This document shows, piece after piece, positions 15,062 through 21,817 of a stretch of DNA of 21,817 bases (positions are counted from its first letter, which is position 1; every line of letters begins with the position of its first letter). The stretch comes from DAOPZC01 sp035353175 (GTDB taxonomy: Bacteria > Verrucomicrobiota > Kiritimatiellia > RFP12 > UBA1067). Location of the stretch: positions 1-21,817 of the forward strand of contig DAOPZC010000072.1 in NCBI GenBank assembly GCA_035353175.1, given 5' to 3'. The notes beneath the pieces were generated by a model. It was not told the origin of the DNA. It did no database searches and was given only the letters and a program-made list of their open reading frames with translations. The translations under genes and the position numbers were made by a program.

Positions 15062-16963
15062 TCAGAAATCCCAGCGCCGCGGTTTTCGGCCGCTGAGGGC
15101 GGAGACTTCGAGCCAGTCGACTTCGACGGGCTGTGCCTGTGCCGGCAAATAGACGCGCAGGATGTTGAGAGGAAAGTCCGCCGGAATATCGGCCCTGATG
15201 ATTTGCCAGCCGCCGACTTTCACGTCGAACGGCAGTTTCCGCGATCCCGTTGCGCCAGAGGCAAGGCCTTCTATCTGTCCGGGGCCCGCGGCGGCGGCGC
15301 GGATCCGCATGCGCACGGCAGCGGGGCCATGGTCGCGGCCGAGCGCGAAGCCGAGGAACGGCGCGGGGCCTGTGCCTCGGACCGTCACGACGCCGTTGGT
15401 GAAAGAGACCGCGCAGTTGCGCGCTTTCCAGTCGTGCTGCGACTGCGGGGCGGGCTTGACCTCAGGTTTGGGCTGGATGCCTTCGAGTTCGGGACGGTCG
15501 TCGGCGGGATTGAAATTCGGATTCGGGATCGGCAAAACCGCGCGCGTGTCTTTCAGGAAGGCCTCGATACGCGCGTCGAGCGCGTTGACCCGCGCGGGTT
15601 CTGCGGCGGCAAGATCGCGTTTTTCCTCCGGATCGTTCGCGAGGTCGAACAGTTTCCAGCGGTGGGCGTCGTTCTCCCCGCCATGGAAAATGCGGATCAG
15701 CTTCCAGCCGTCGCAGAGCACCGAGACCGCGGGCGGCAGCCAGTCCGGCGTGCGCGGGTCGTGGGGAAAATAGGTGAAGAGGGCGTCGCGCGGAAGGGGC
15801 TTTCCCTGAAGTGCGGGAACGATGCTGATACCATCGAAGCGCAGATTCCCGGCGGGTTTGAGGCCCAGCATCTCCAGCAGCGTCGGGTGGAAATCGATGC
15901 TCTGAATCACGGCGTCGCTGCGGCGGCCCCCGGCGACGGCACCGGGCCAGCACACGACGCAGGGCACCCGGACGCCGCCTTCATACAGCGTGGCTTTGCC
16001 GCCGCGCAGCGGGGCGTTGCTGGTGGGCGTGGTGCCGTCCACCTCGTTGTACATGTTTCCGCCGTTGTCGGAGAAAAAGACGACGACGGTGTTTTCCGCA
16101 AGGCCGAGGCGGTCCAGCGCGTCGAGCAGGGTCCCCACGGCGTCATCCATGGATTCGACCATGGCGGCATAAGTCGGGCAGCGCTGCGGGTCGGAGGAAT
16201 CGATGCGGGCGCGGTACTGCTCGATGCGGTTCGTCTTGGCGTTGAACGGCGCGTGGACGGAGAACATCCAGTAGTTCAAAAAGAACGGGTGGCTTTGGTG
16301 TGCCTCCATGAAGGCGACCGCCTCTTTCGCCATGCGGTCCTCGAGGTGCTCGCCCGGCGCGTTCTCCTTGAAGGCGGGAAACTTCCACGGCGCGACGTAG
16401 CTGCCGGCGGGGCCCGGGCCGGCGTAGTGCGGCACGTCCACGTCGAAGCCTTGCTGGAGCGGCGAGTAGGGCTCCGCTCCCAGATGCCATTTGCCGAAGT
16501 GTCCTGTGGCGTAACCTGCTTCTTTGAGCGATTCCGCCAGGGTTTTGTATTCGGTCTTCAGCCGCGTGGCTGAGACGCAGGCGGTGGCCTTGTTGCTGGA
16601 GGGGCGAGCGGGGCCCGGCGACGGCTGCAGGATGACTTCCGGCTGGTGGCAGACGGGAGAGGTGATGCCGATCCGCGCGGGGTGGAGCCCGGTCATGATG
16701 CTGGCGCGGGTCGGGGAGCAGAGCGGGCTGGCTGAATAGGCGCGTGTGAAGGTCATGCCGCGCCGGGCCAGCCGCTCCAGATTGGGCGTGCGGTAGAATT
16801 TCGTTTGCCCGTACAGGGTGGTGTCGGCCCATCCGAGGTCGTCGGCTAGAATGAACAGCAGATTGGGTTTGTCCACCCGCGCCGGCGCCGCGTCGGAGGA
16901 CGCGGGGACGGACAGCCCGAAGGCGAGAATGCAGGCCAGTCCACACCGCTTCGTGAGTATCAT
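15062..16963 (-). CDS. Secreted arylsulfatase-family sulfatase with C-terminal accessory domain
   Basis: The 633-residue product is a formylglycine-dependent type I sulfatase. After a signal peptide (cleavage near SSDAA, residue 26) come LLFILADDLGW (metal ligands D41, D42) and the active site C82-S83-P84-T85-R86, in which C82 would be oxidised to formylglycine. GHFGKWHLG and FFSDNGGN follow. Residues beyond about 490 form a beta-sandwich-like module (FTNGVVTVRGTGPAPFLGF, ending EVDWLEVSAL) that may bind the glycan. A start at 16978 would use TTG; the ATG at 16963 has GGAG (16973-16976) 9 bases upstream and is preferred. It lies 39 bases downstream of the other sulfatase gene and is probably co-transcribed with it. 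No maturase gene is in the window. The specific sulfate ester is unknown. Confidence 0.93.
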   Translation of the reverse strand: MILTKRCGLACILAFGLSVPASSDAAPARVDKPNLLFILADDLGWADTTLYGQTKFYRTPNLERLARRGMTFTRAYSASPLCSPTRASIMTGLHPARIGITSPVCHQPEVILQPSPGPARPSSNKATACVSATRLKTEYKTLAESLKEAGYATGHFGKWHLGAEPYSPLQQGFDVDVPHYAGPGPAGSYVAPWKFPAFKENAPGEHLEDRMAKEAVAFMEAHQSHPFFLNYWMFSVHAPFNAKTNRIEQYRARIDSSDPQRCPTYAAMVESMDDAVGTLLDALDRLGLAENTVVVFFSDNGGNMYNEVDGTTPTSNAPLRGGKATLYEGGVRVPCVVCWPGAVAGGRRSDAVIQSIDFHPTLLEMLGLKPAGNLRFDGISIVPALQGKPLPRDALFTYFPHDPRTPDWLPPAVSVLCDGWKLIRIFHGGENDAHRWKLFDLANDPEEKRDLAAAEPARVNALDARIEAFLKDTRAVLPIPNPNFNPADDRPELEGIQPKPEVKPAPQSQHDWKARNCAVSFTNGVVTVRGTGPAPFLGFALGRDHGPAAVRMRIRAAAAGPGQIEGLASGATGSRKLPFDVKVGGWQIIRADIPADFPLNILRVYLPAQAQPVEVDWLEVSALSGRKPRRWDF

Positions 16964-17002
16964 AACTGTGTGCTCCAACCGTGTGCGGTCTGGCCCGATG
17001 GC

Positions 17003-18634
17003 TTACCGCTGTCTTTTCTGGACTTTCATTTCGCGGGCGCCGGTGTAGGGCGGGTGTTCGAAGGGAACGGGCACGGCCGTCACGCGCGGATCGCCGGCCG
17101 TTTTCAGGCGGTCCATGAGGTCTGCGGCCAGCCGCGCCTTCTGCTCCGCAAAGGCCGGATCGCCGGCGAGGTTCCGCGTCTGGTCGCGGTCGGTGCGCAG
17201 GTCGTACAGCTCTTCGGCGGGACGCTTGCCGAAAGCGCGCTGATAGTGCCACTGCCATTCGGACGTGTCGCGGTGCAGCACGAGCCACGCCTTGGTAGGG
17301 CTGGCGTCCATGTCGGGGAAGGCGCAGAACGTGTCGCTTTCCAGCTGTTGCGCGGTGAGCGCGCCGGTTGTGTCGGCGGCATAGGGGGCGCCCATGGGCC
17401 AGCGGTCGGGGGCGAAGTTGCGGACGTAGAGAAAGTCCGGGGTGTGCAGCGCGCGCATGGGATAGGGCAGGCGGCCCTCGCGCGCTTCCGCGACATGCCG
17501 CTCGCGGCCGGTGATGACCCACGTGCGCGACGGATCGATTTGCCCGATTTTCGCGGACCGCAACAGCGGGAGCAGGGAACGCGCCGTCATGCCGGCCGGG
17601 GGCGCGACACCGCCGATCTCCAAGAACGTCGGCGCGAGGTCGGGCAGGCTGACGAGGTCATCGATCACGCGTCCGGCCCGGCCTCCGGGCCAGCGGATCA
17701 CCAGGGGGACGGCGGTGCCGCAGGAGTAGAGGTTGCATTTGCCGTCCGGCACGCCGGGGAAGCCGTGGTCGCCGCTGAGGACCACGGCCGTGCGCTCGAG
17801 TTCGCCCGATTCTTCCAGTCGTTTCATCAGCACGCCCACACAGGCGTCGACCGCCTGGCACTCGCCCAGGTAGTCGGCCACGTCCTCCCGCACGTCGGGC
17901 ACATCGGGCATCGGCTTCGGGAGTTTTCCCCTGAGCGTGTCGGGCTCGATGCCCCAATGCTTTTTGCCGGACCCTTTCACCCAGGTCCGGTGCGTGGTGG
18001 TCGGGCCGAAATAATAGAGCCAGGGCTGCCCCGGCTTGCGGTCGGCGAGGAACGCGTCGAAGTTGTCGCGCACCTGCCTCAGGATTTCCTGGTGGGCGGC
18101 GGCCGCGTCGAGCCCCGCGGCGAGGCGTTTCTCGGTCTCTTCCGAAAAATTGTTCGGGGCACGCCCCGCCTTTTCGTAGGCGTAGCGCTGCTCGCCGAAC
18201 GGGGCGTCGGCGGGGGTGCCGGGGCTCCAGACTTTATAACTCTTGCCGATGTGGTAGCCTGCGTCGCGCAGCAGCAGGGGAAAAGAGGGGATGGCGGGAT
18301 CCCAGACCGCGCCGATGAGGATCGCGCCGCGGCCGGTGTCGAAGAAGTGGCGGCCGGAGAAGAGCGAACTGCGGCACGGCGTGCAGCTTGGCGCGCTGAC
18401 GAAGGCGTTGCGGAAAAGGACGCCTTCGCGCGCCACGCGGTCCACGTGCGGCGTTTTGATGACGTCATTGAACGAGGGGACCTTGTCGACCGGCGCATAC
18501 GCGCTGGCGTAACGCCCCCAGTCGTCCGCGAAGACGAACAGGATGTTTAACCTGGACTGCGATTCGGCGGCGCGGACCTGGAGTCCCGCCGCGAAACAAC
18601 ACAACAAAATCGTGCATAACCGGCGTATGTTCAT
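17003..18634 (-). CDS. Secreted sulfatase, SGSH (heparan N-sulfatase)-like branch
   Basis: The 543-residue product has a Sec signal peptide (hydrophobic 7-18, cleavage near VRA|AES). It has a type I sulfatase core: NILFVFADDWG (D37, D38), active site SCTPCRSSLFSG with C84 in C-x-P-x-R, then VVLSGDHGFPG and a C-terminal EELYDLRTDRDQTRNLAGDP. The motif CTPCR, rather than the CSPTR of the neighbouring sulfatase, together with LFRNAFVSAPSC, places it in a different branch. It recalls sulfamidase-type enzymes, though the substrate remains open. The ATG at 18634 has AGGGAGA (18641-18647) 6 bases upstream; the longer frame from 18658 begins with TTG and is less likely. It is separated from the methyltransferase gene by 73 bases and may have its own promoter there, although none is convincing. 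Confidence 0.92.
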   Translation of the reverse strand: MNIRRLCTILLCCFAAGLQVRAAESQSRLNILFVFADDWGRYASAYAPVDKVPSFNDVIKTPHVDRVAREGVLFRNAFVSAPSCTPCRSSLFSGRHFFDTGRGAILIGAVWDPAIPSFPLLLRDAGYHIGKSYKVWSPGTPADAPFGEQRYAYEKAGRAPNNFSEETEKRLAAGLDAAAAHQEILRQVRDNFDAFLADRKPGQPWLYYFGPTTTHRTWVKGSGKKHWGIEPDTLRGKLPKPMPDVPDVREDVADYLGECQAVDACVGVLMKRLEESGELERTAVVLSGDHGFPGVPDGKCNLYSCGTAVPLVIRWPGGRAGRVIDDLVSLPDLAPTFLEIGGVAPPAGMTARSLLPLLRSAKIGQIDPSRTWVITGRERHVAEAREGRLPYPMRALHTPDFLYVRNFAPDRWPMGAPYAADTTGALTAQQLESDTFCAFPDMDASPTKAWLVLHRDTSEWQWHYQRAFGKRPAEELYDLRTDRDQTRNLAGDPAFAEQKARLAADLMDRLKTAGDPRVTAVPVPFEHPPYTGAREMKVQKRQR

Positions 18635-18707
18635 GACTTTTCTCCCTGCATGCAACAAACGTATGAACGTCGGCCCGCGAACGATATTGCCGGCGGCGTC
18701 AAACCGC

Positions 18708-19913
18708 TCAACGGGTGCTTTTCACCACGCCGTAGCCGCGGCGGGGCACGATCTCCGCGTTGCCGAAGTGTTCCAGCTGCAACGCTTCCATGGCGCGCGC
18801 GGCTTTTGCGACCATCAGGCAGGTGCCGCCGGTCCGTAGCGCGGCGTGCGCGGTCCGCAGGAACAACTCCGCGATGCGGAAATCGGAATAGTAGGGCGGG
18901 TTGCCGGCGAAGAGGTGGAAGCCCGTTTTCACGGTTCCCTCGTCGGAAAGGACGAGTTCCGCCTTTTCGATGCCCGTCGCGGCGAGGTTTCGGTGCGTGG
19001 CGGACAGCGCGCGCGCATGCGAGTCGATGAAGGTCGCGCGGACGGTGGGCTGGCTTTTGGCGGCCAGGATGCCGACGATGCCGCAGCCGCAGCCCATGTC
19101 CAGCACGCGCTGGTTGGGCTGGAGTTCGCGGGCTGCAACCTCGGCCAGGGCCAGCCCGCCCGCATCGGGGCGGCGGTGGCAGAAAACGCCGGGGAGGGAG
19201 ACGAGGGTGCAGACTTCGCCGCCCGGCACGGAGGCGGTGAAGGAGGCGCTGAAATCGCGCCGTCGGGCGAGCGCGCCCTGTTTGCGGACGGTCGCGCAGG
19301 AGGTGCCGCCTTTATCGAAGTGGACGGAGATGTTGCCGAAGATCGCGCGGATCTGTTTGAAAAGCGGGCCGGATTCCGCCTCGCAGGCGATGACGCAGGT
19401 GCCGCCGTCCACGAGGTTCTCGCCGATGTCCTCCAATTGGTCGAGGATGAGTTCGCCGGTCATGGTGCCGGGAGTCGCCATGAAAAACGCGGCGTCGTAA
19501 GGCCCGGCGGGGATCGAGGCCGTACAGGCGACATTGAAGCGGGGCGAGCGGTCCGGAGCGGGGCTCTCGATTTTGGTGCCGGCCGTGCTGACGTAGGGAT
19601 CGTGGCTGAAAGTGAACGTGAACCGGTTGGCGGCGAGGTTGCGGAGAATGGCGCGGGCGTGATGCAGGTCGAACGCGTGGCAGGTGACCCTGCATTCCGG
19701 GAATCTCAAGGCCGCCGCCATCGCGGCGGCCCCGGTCCGGTTGCCTGCGACGAGAAGGGCGCCTGGGGCGGAGGCGAGACGCGGCAGGCTTTCAAGCAGC
19801 AGCGTTTCAGTCAGGTGGAGCCCGGAGTGGGAGACGACGGAGAATTCCCCTCCCAGGAACGGCTCGTTTTTCACTTCGCTGGTCGGCAGATCGGTAATAC
19901 GGATGACGTGCAT
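18708..19913 (-). CDS. RsmC/RlmG-like rRNA guanine-N2 methyltransferase
   Basis: The 401-residue cytoplasmic protein has the two-domain plan of RsmC and RlmG, which methylate N2 of a guanine in 16S or 23S rRNA. The N-terminal half is a degenerate methyltransferase-like domain (GALLVAGNRTGAAAMAAAL at about 51-69). The C-terminal half contains VFCHRRPDAGGLALAE, the SAM-binding RVLDMGCGCGIVGILAA (D272 to G278) and the catalytic N338-P339-P340-Y341. The length agrees with the family. The frame could be opened further upstream to 19997, but that would overlap the preceding gene. The ATG at 19913 has GGGAGA (19919-19924) 5 bases upstream. It lies only 17 bases after the coiled-coil/NYN gene and is surely co-transcribed with it. 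Which rRNA position it modifies cannot be told from the sequence. Confidence 0.88.
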   Translation of the reverse strand: MHVIRITDLPTSEVKNEPFLGGEFSVVSHSGLHLTETLLLESLPRLASAPGALLVAGNRTGAAAMAAALRFPECRVTCHAFDLHHARAILRNLAANRFTFTFSHDPYVSTAGTKIESPAPDRSPRFNVACTASIPAGPYDAAFFMATPGTMTGELILDQLEDIGENLVDGGTCVIACEAESGPLFKQIRAIFGNISVHFDKGGTSCATVRKQGALARRRDFSASFTASVPGGEVCTLVSLPGVFCHRRPDAGGLALAEVAARELQPNQRVLDMGCGCGIVGILAAKSQPTVRATFIDSHARALSATHRNLAATGIEKAELVLSDEGTVKTGFHLFAGNPPYYSDFRIAELFLRTAHAALRTGGTCLMVAKAARAMEALQLEHFGNAEIVPRRGYGVVKSTR

Positions 19914-19930
19914 GTGGCTCTCCCGGAAGG

Positions 19931-21685
19931 TCAGAAAAATGCGCCGAGGTCCAGCACGGGAAGCTCTCGGGCTCCCAGCCGGCGTGCGGCGGCACAAAGG
20001 TCGTTGTCGTTGCTGGCCAAGAGGACGGGGATCTCCGGCGACGCGGACTTGAAAAAGCGGATGTTGTCAAGGATCACGCCGTCGGCGCGGTGCTCGCCCT
20101 GCCCGCCCGAATAGGTGACCCGCACGTTCGGCGCCGCCTGCGTGTCGCTGCGGGTGTGGCCGTCAAAGACGATCCAGACCCGCAGCGACGGATTGGGCGC
20201 GGCGATGCGGGCGATGTCTTCGGTCAGGAGCCGGCGCTTTTCGGCCTCGGTCAGGGCCGTGCCGCGCGCGGGGTTGTAGCGCGTCGGCAGCCCGAACAGG
20301 ACGTTGTGGCCGTCGACCAGCAAGATGGCCGGCTCGTGGCCTGCGAGCGCCCGGCCAAGCAAAGCGAGCGCAGCCGAGCCATGCCGCGGCGCCTCGTCGC
20401 CGTCGCCCGGGGGCGGCGGCACGCCGAGCGCCTGAACGGCGGCTAAGCGCCTCTGGTACCCTTGGCGGATGCGCGCGATGGCCGCGTCATCGAGCACGCG
20501 CAGAGACGCGAACAGGTCGGGCATGTCGCGCAGGCGCGGCAGGTCATTGTCGCCGGCCGCATGGATGCGTGCGAGGAGGGCCTCTTCGAGCGGCGTGGCT
20601 GGTGCGTCCGGCTCGAGCAGTCCCGCGAGCCTGCGGATTTCCTCGCCGAGGGCGGCATCGGCGGCTTTGAGCTCCGGCGTCTGACGCAGCGCGTTGCGGA
20701 GCGCGGAGCGGACTTCCTTGTGAAGGTGTTCCAAACGCTCCAGACGTTCGGCGAGTATGGCGCGGTTACCGCTGTGGCGGTCGGCTTCGCTCTGTTTCCG
20801 CAAGGCGGTTTCGGCCTGCGTGATGAGATCGTTCTGCGGGCCCGGATTGATCGAGGACCGCTCCACCGCGCGGGCATTGGCGAGCCAGCCGTGGAATTCT
20901 TTCGCGAGCGCCAGATCGAGCGCTGCGACCAAACGCTCTTCGCGGCGCGACGTTTCGCGCGCGAGTTCGGCAGTCGCCTCTTCCAGCGCCTGCGTCTTCT
21001 GGCGCAGCGCGGCTTCCGCCGCCGCGGACTTCTGCTGGGCGGCGGCAAGCTTCTCCTCGCTCTTCTTCAGCTGGACGGTGACCTGCGATAGGCGGTCGTC
21101 CACGCCCTTGAGCCGCCGGTGTTCCGTCTGCAGGTCGCGGATGCGGTTCTCCAGCCGTTCTTTCTGTTCCCGCCACACCCCGCTCGTCGGCGCCGCTGAG
21201 TCTGAGGGGGCGCTGCCGAGCAGTCCGGCAAGATCGGCGAACAGCTCTTGCAGCCGCGCAAGGGCTTCGCTGGGATTGAGGAGGAGAAACGGCTGAGGCA
21301 ACTGCAGCCAGCTCTCGGCCTTCGTCCGCACCTCTTGGCGCGGGTCGAGCAAGAGCGCGACCAGCAAAGCGGGGCTGCCCAGAAGCGTGGCCAGCGCGTG
21401 ACGGGATTCTGAAAGGGCGTCAGGCGTGAGCAGCCCGGTCAGAGAGGGACACCGGGAATGGTTGGCGATCGCGCGCCTCAGGGCATCGGAGACCTCAGTT
21501 GCGCCGCAGACGATCTGCTGAATGCGGGCGCGAACAGCCGGACCGTTGCCGGCGCGGAAGCCGCCGGTCCTGAAGGCCGGTTCCGTGGCGACGAGCACCG
21601 ACAACTCGGCATCGGAGAGCAGCGCGACGAGAAGCTGGAGTTCCTTTTCGCAAGCAGGCGGCAACGGTGTGGCACAGAGTGACAT
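19931..21685 (-). CDS. Coiled-coil protein with C-terminal YacP-like NYN ribonuclease domain
   Basis: The 584-residue protein has no signal peptide. The N-terminal third (about 1-165) is helical and unrecognised, with HEAT-like patches. A long charged coiled coil runs from about 170 to 265 (EQKERLENRIRDLQTEHRRL, LKKSEEKLAAAQQKSAAAEA), then more helices. The C-terminal 135 residues match the NYN/PIN-like fold of YacP (Rae1): LLVDGHNVLFG (D458, N461), WIVFDGH (D508), HRADGVI (D535) and ASNDNDL (D560, D562). This is the full set of acidic residues expected for a metal-dependent RNase. Typical YacP proteins are only about 170-180 residues, so the 450-residue N-terminal extension is unusual. The ATG at 21685 lacks a Shine-Dalgarno and lies 14 bases after a -10 hexamer. 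An RNA processing or surveillance role with the neighbouring rRNA methyltransferase is inferred. Confidence 0.8.
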   Translation of the reverse strand: MSLCATPLPPACEKELQLLVALLSDAELSVLVATEPAFRTGGFRAGNGPAVRARIQQIVCGATEVSDALRRAIANHSRCPSLTGLLTPDALSESRHALATLLGSPALLVALLLDPRQEVRTKAESWLQLPQPFLLLNPSEALARLQELFADLAGLLGSAPSDSAAPTSGVWREQKERLENRIRDLQTEHRRLKGVDDRLSQVTVQLKKSEEKLAAAQQKSAAAEAALRQKTQALEEATAELARETSRREERLVAALDLALAKEFHGWLANARAVERSSINPGPQNDLITQAETALRKQSEADRHSGNRAILAERLERLEHLHKEVRSALRNALRQTPELKAADAALGEEIRRLAGLLEPDAPATPLEEALLARIHAAGDNDLPRLRDMPDLFASLRVLDDAAIARIRQGYQRRLAAVQALGVPPPPGDGDEAPRHGSAALALLGRALAGHEPAILLVDGHNVLFGLPTRYNPARGTALTEAEKRRLLTEDIARIAAPNPSLRVWIVFDGHTRSDTQAAPNVRVTYSGGQGEHRADGVILDNIRFFKSASPEIPVLLASNDNDLCAAARRLGARELPVLDLGAFF

Positions 21686-21699
21686 GTCAGATAATACGC

Positions 21700-21728
21700 A
21701 TCATAAAAGAGAATCCGCTTGCAGGCAA
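21700..21728 (-). promoter_or_regulatory. Sigma70-like promoter giving a nearly leaderless transcript
   Basis: On the minus strand TTGCCT (21728-21723) and TATGAT (21705-21700) are separated by exactly 17 bases. Initiation about 7 bases after the -10 hexamer would fall near 21693, leaving some 8 bases before the ATG at 21685. No purine-rich Shine-Dalgarno is present in that interval. A second AT-rich hexamer, TATTAT at 21696-21691, would give a fully leaderless start but lacks a matching -35. Confidence 0.55.
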
Positions 21729-21817
21729 TCCGATATTACGGAAAGCCCGCATGGGCCGCCATCGGGCGCATCTCCGTTTCACTTGCTTGGGTCAGGCGGC
21801 TGATGCCATCCACAGGG
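21729..21817. other. Right-edge stretch without a supported gene
   Basis: On the minus strand two frames run in from the edge and close at 21779 (13 codons) and 21736 (26 codons). Either could be the tail of an upstream gene, but both are too short to recognise. A small hairpin GCCC-GCAT-GGGC at 21745-21756 would be followed by TTTCC on the minus strand and might be the remnant of a weak terminator for such a gene. Next to the promoter lies the partly symmetric 12-mer CCGATATTACGG (21730-21741). I see nothing firm here. Confidence 0.25.

Noticed and set aside
15203..16573. 456-codon plus-strand frame antisense to the first sulfatase
   Set aside because: It lies wholly inside a well-supported sulfatase gene, and its Gly/Ala/Val/Arg-rich sequence has no recognisable motif or start signal.
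16964..16978. TTG start adding five residues to the first sulfatase
   Set aside because: The ATG at 16963 has a well-spaced GGAG and gives a normal signal peptide; GGAG would overlap the TTG start.
16970..18550. 526-codon plus-strand frame antisense to the second sulfatase
   Set aside because: It is a shadow of the sulfatase reading frame caused by high GC content, with no family resemblance.
18635..18707. Possible promoter for the two sulfatases (minus-strand TTGACG at 18702-18697)
   Set aside because: No acceptable -10 hexamer lies at 16-19 bases, so an independent promoter cannot be supported.
1..21817. CRISPR arrays, insertion sequences, integrases, tRNA or rRNA genes
   Set aside because: I found no repeat-spacer pattern, transposase or integrase motif, tRNA cloverleaf or rRNA segment on either strand.

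Overview
The window is high-GC bacterial DNA that opens inside the last codons of rpoC and then enters a cluster of ten genes whose products almost all carry export signals. The mix of Tat-exported Gfo/Idh/MocA oxidoreductase, secreted sugar-isomerase-like TIM barrel, secreted HEAT-repeat protein, right-handed beta-helix proteins, DUF4034 protein and formylglycine sulfatases is typical of the PVC superphylum (Kiritimatiellota, Lentisphaerota, Verrucomicrobiota). That placement is inferred from gene content; there is no rRNA or other decisive marker here.

Layout. (1) 1-268: 3' end of rpoC and a strong intrinsic terminator. (2) 326-6571, plus strand: a sigma70-like promoter preceded by a pair of direct repeats, then an exported sugar isomerase/epimerase-like TIM barrel, a Tat-exported Gfo/Idh/MocA oxidoreductase, a secreted HEAT-repeat protein and a secreted beta-helix protein. 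(3) 6679-15049, plus strand: a second promoter, then a 1095-residue LamG/TIM-barrel glycosidase-like protein, a larger beta-helix lipoprotein related to the first, a DUF4034 protein and a Tat-exported metallophosphoesterase. (4) 15062-18634, minus strand, convergent: two different sulfatases. (5) 18708-21685, minus strand: an RsmC/RlmG-like rRNA guanine methyltransferase preceded by a coiled-coil protein ending in a YacP-like NYN nuclease domain. The pair reads from a promoter so close to the start codon that the mRNA should be nearly leaderless. (6) 21729-21817: no supported gene.

How the genes may work together. The ten central genes look like an extracytoplasmic system for a complex, probably sulfated, polysaccharide. 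The sulfatases would remove sulfate, and the beta-helix proteins and the large TIM-barrel protein would cleave glycosidic bonds. The oxidoreductase plus TIM-barrel pair resembles the enzymes of 3-keto-glycoside pathways, which break glycosidic bonds by oxidation and elimination. No transporter, SusC/SusD pair, regulator or sulfatase maturase lies in the window, so uptake, control and maturation must be encoded elsewhere. The two flanking blocks, rpoC and the RNA-related pair, look cytoplasmic and housekeeping-like, so the cluster appears to sit as an accessory block between them.

Most promising for follow-up are the coiled-coil/NYN protein with its methyltransferase partner, the exported oxidoreductase/TIM-barrel/HEAT module, and the unassigned catalytic domain of the 1095-residue protein.
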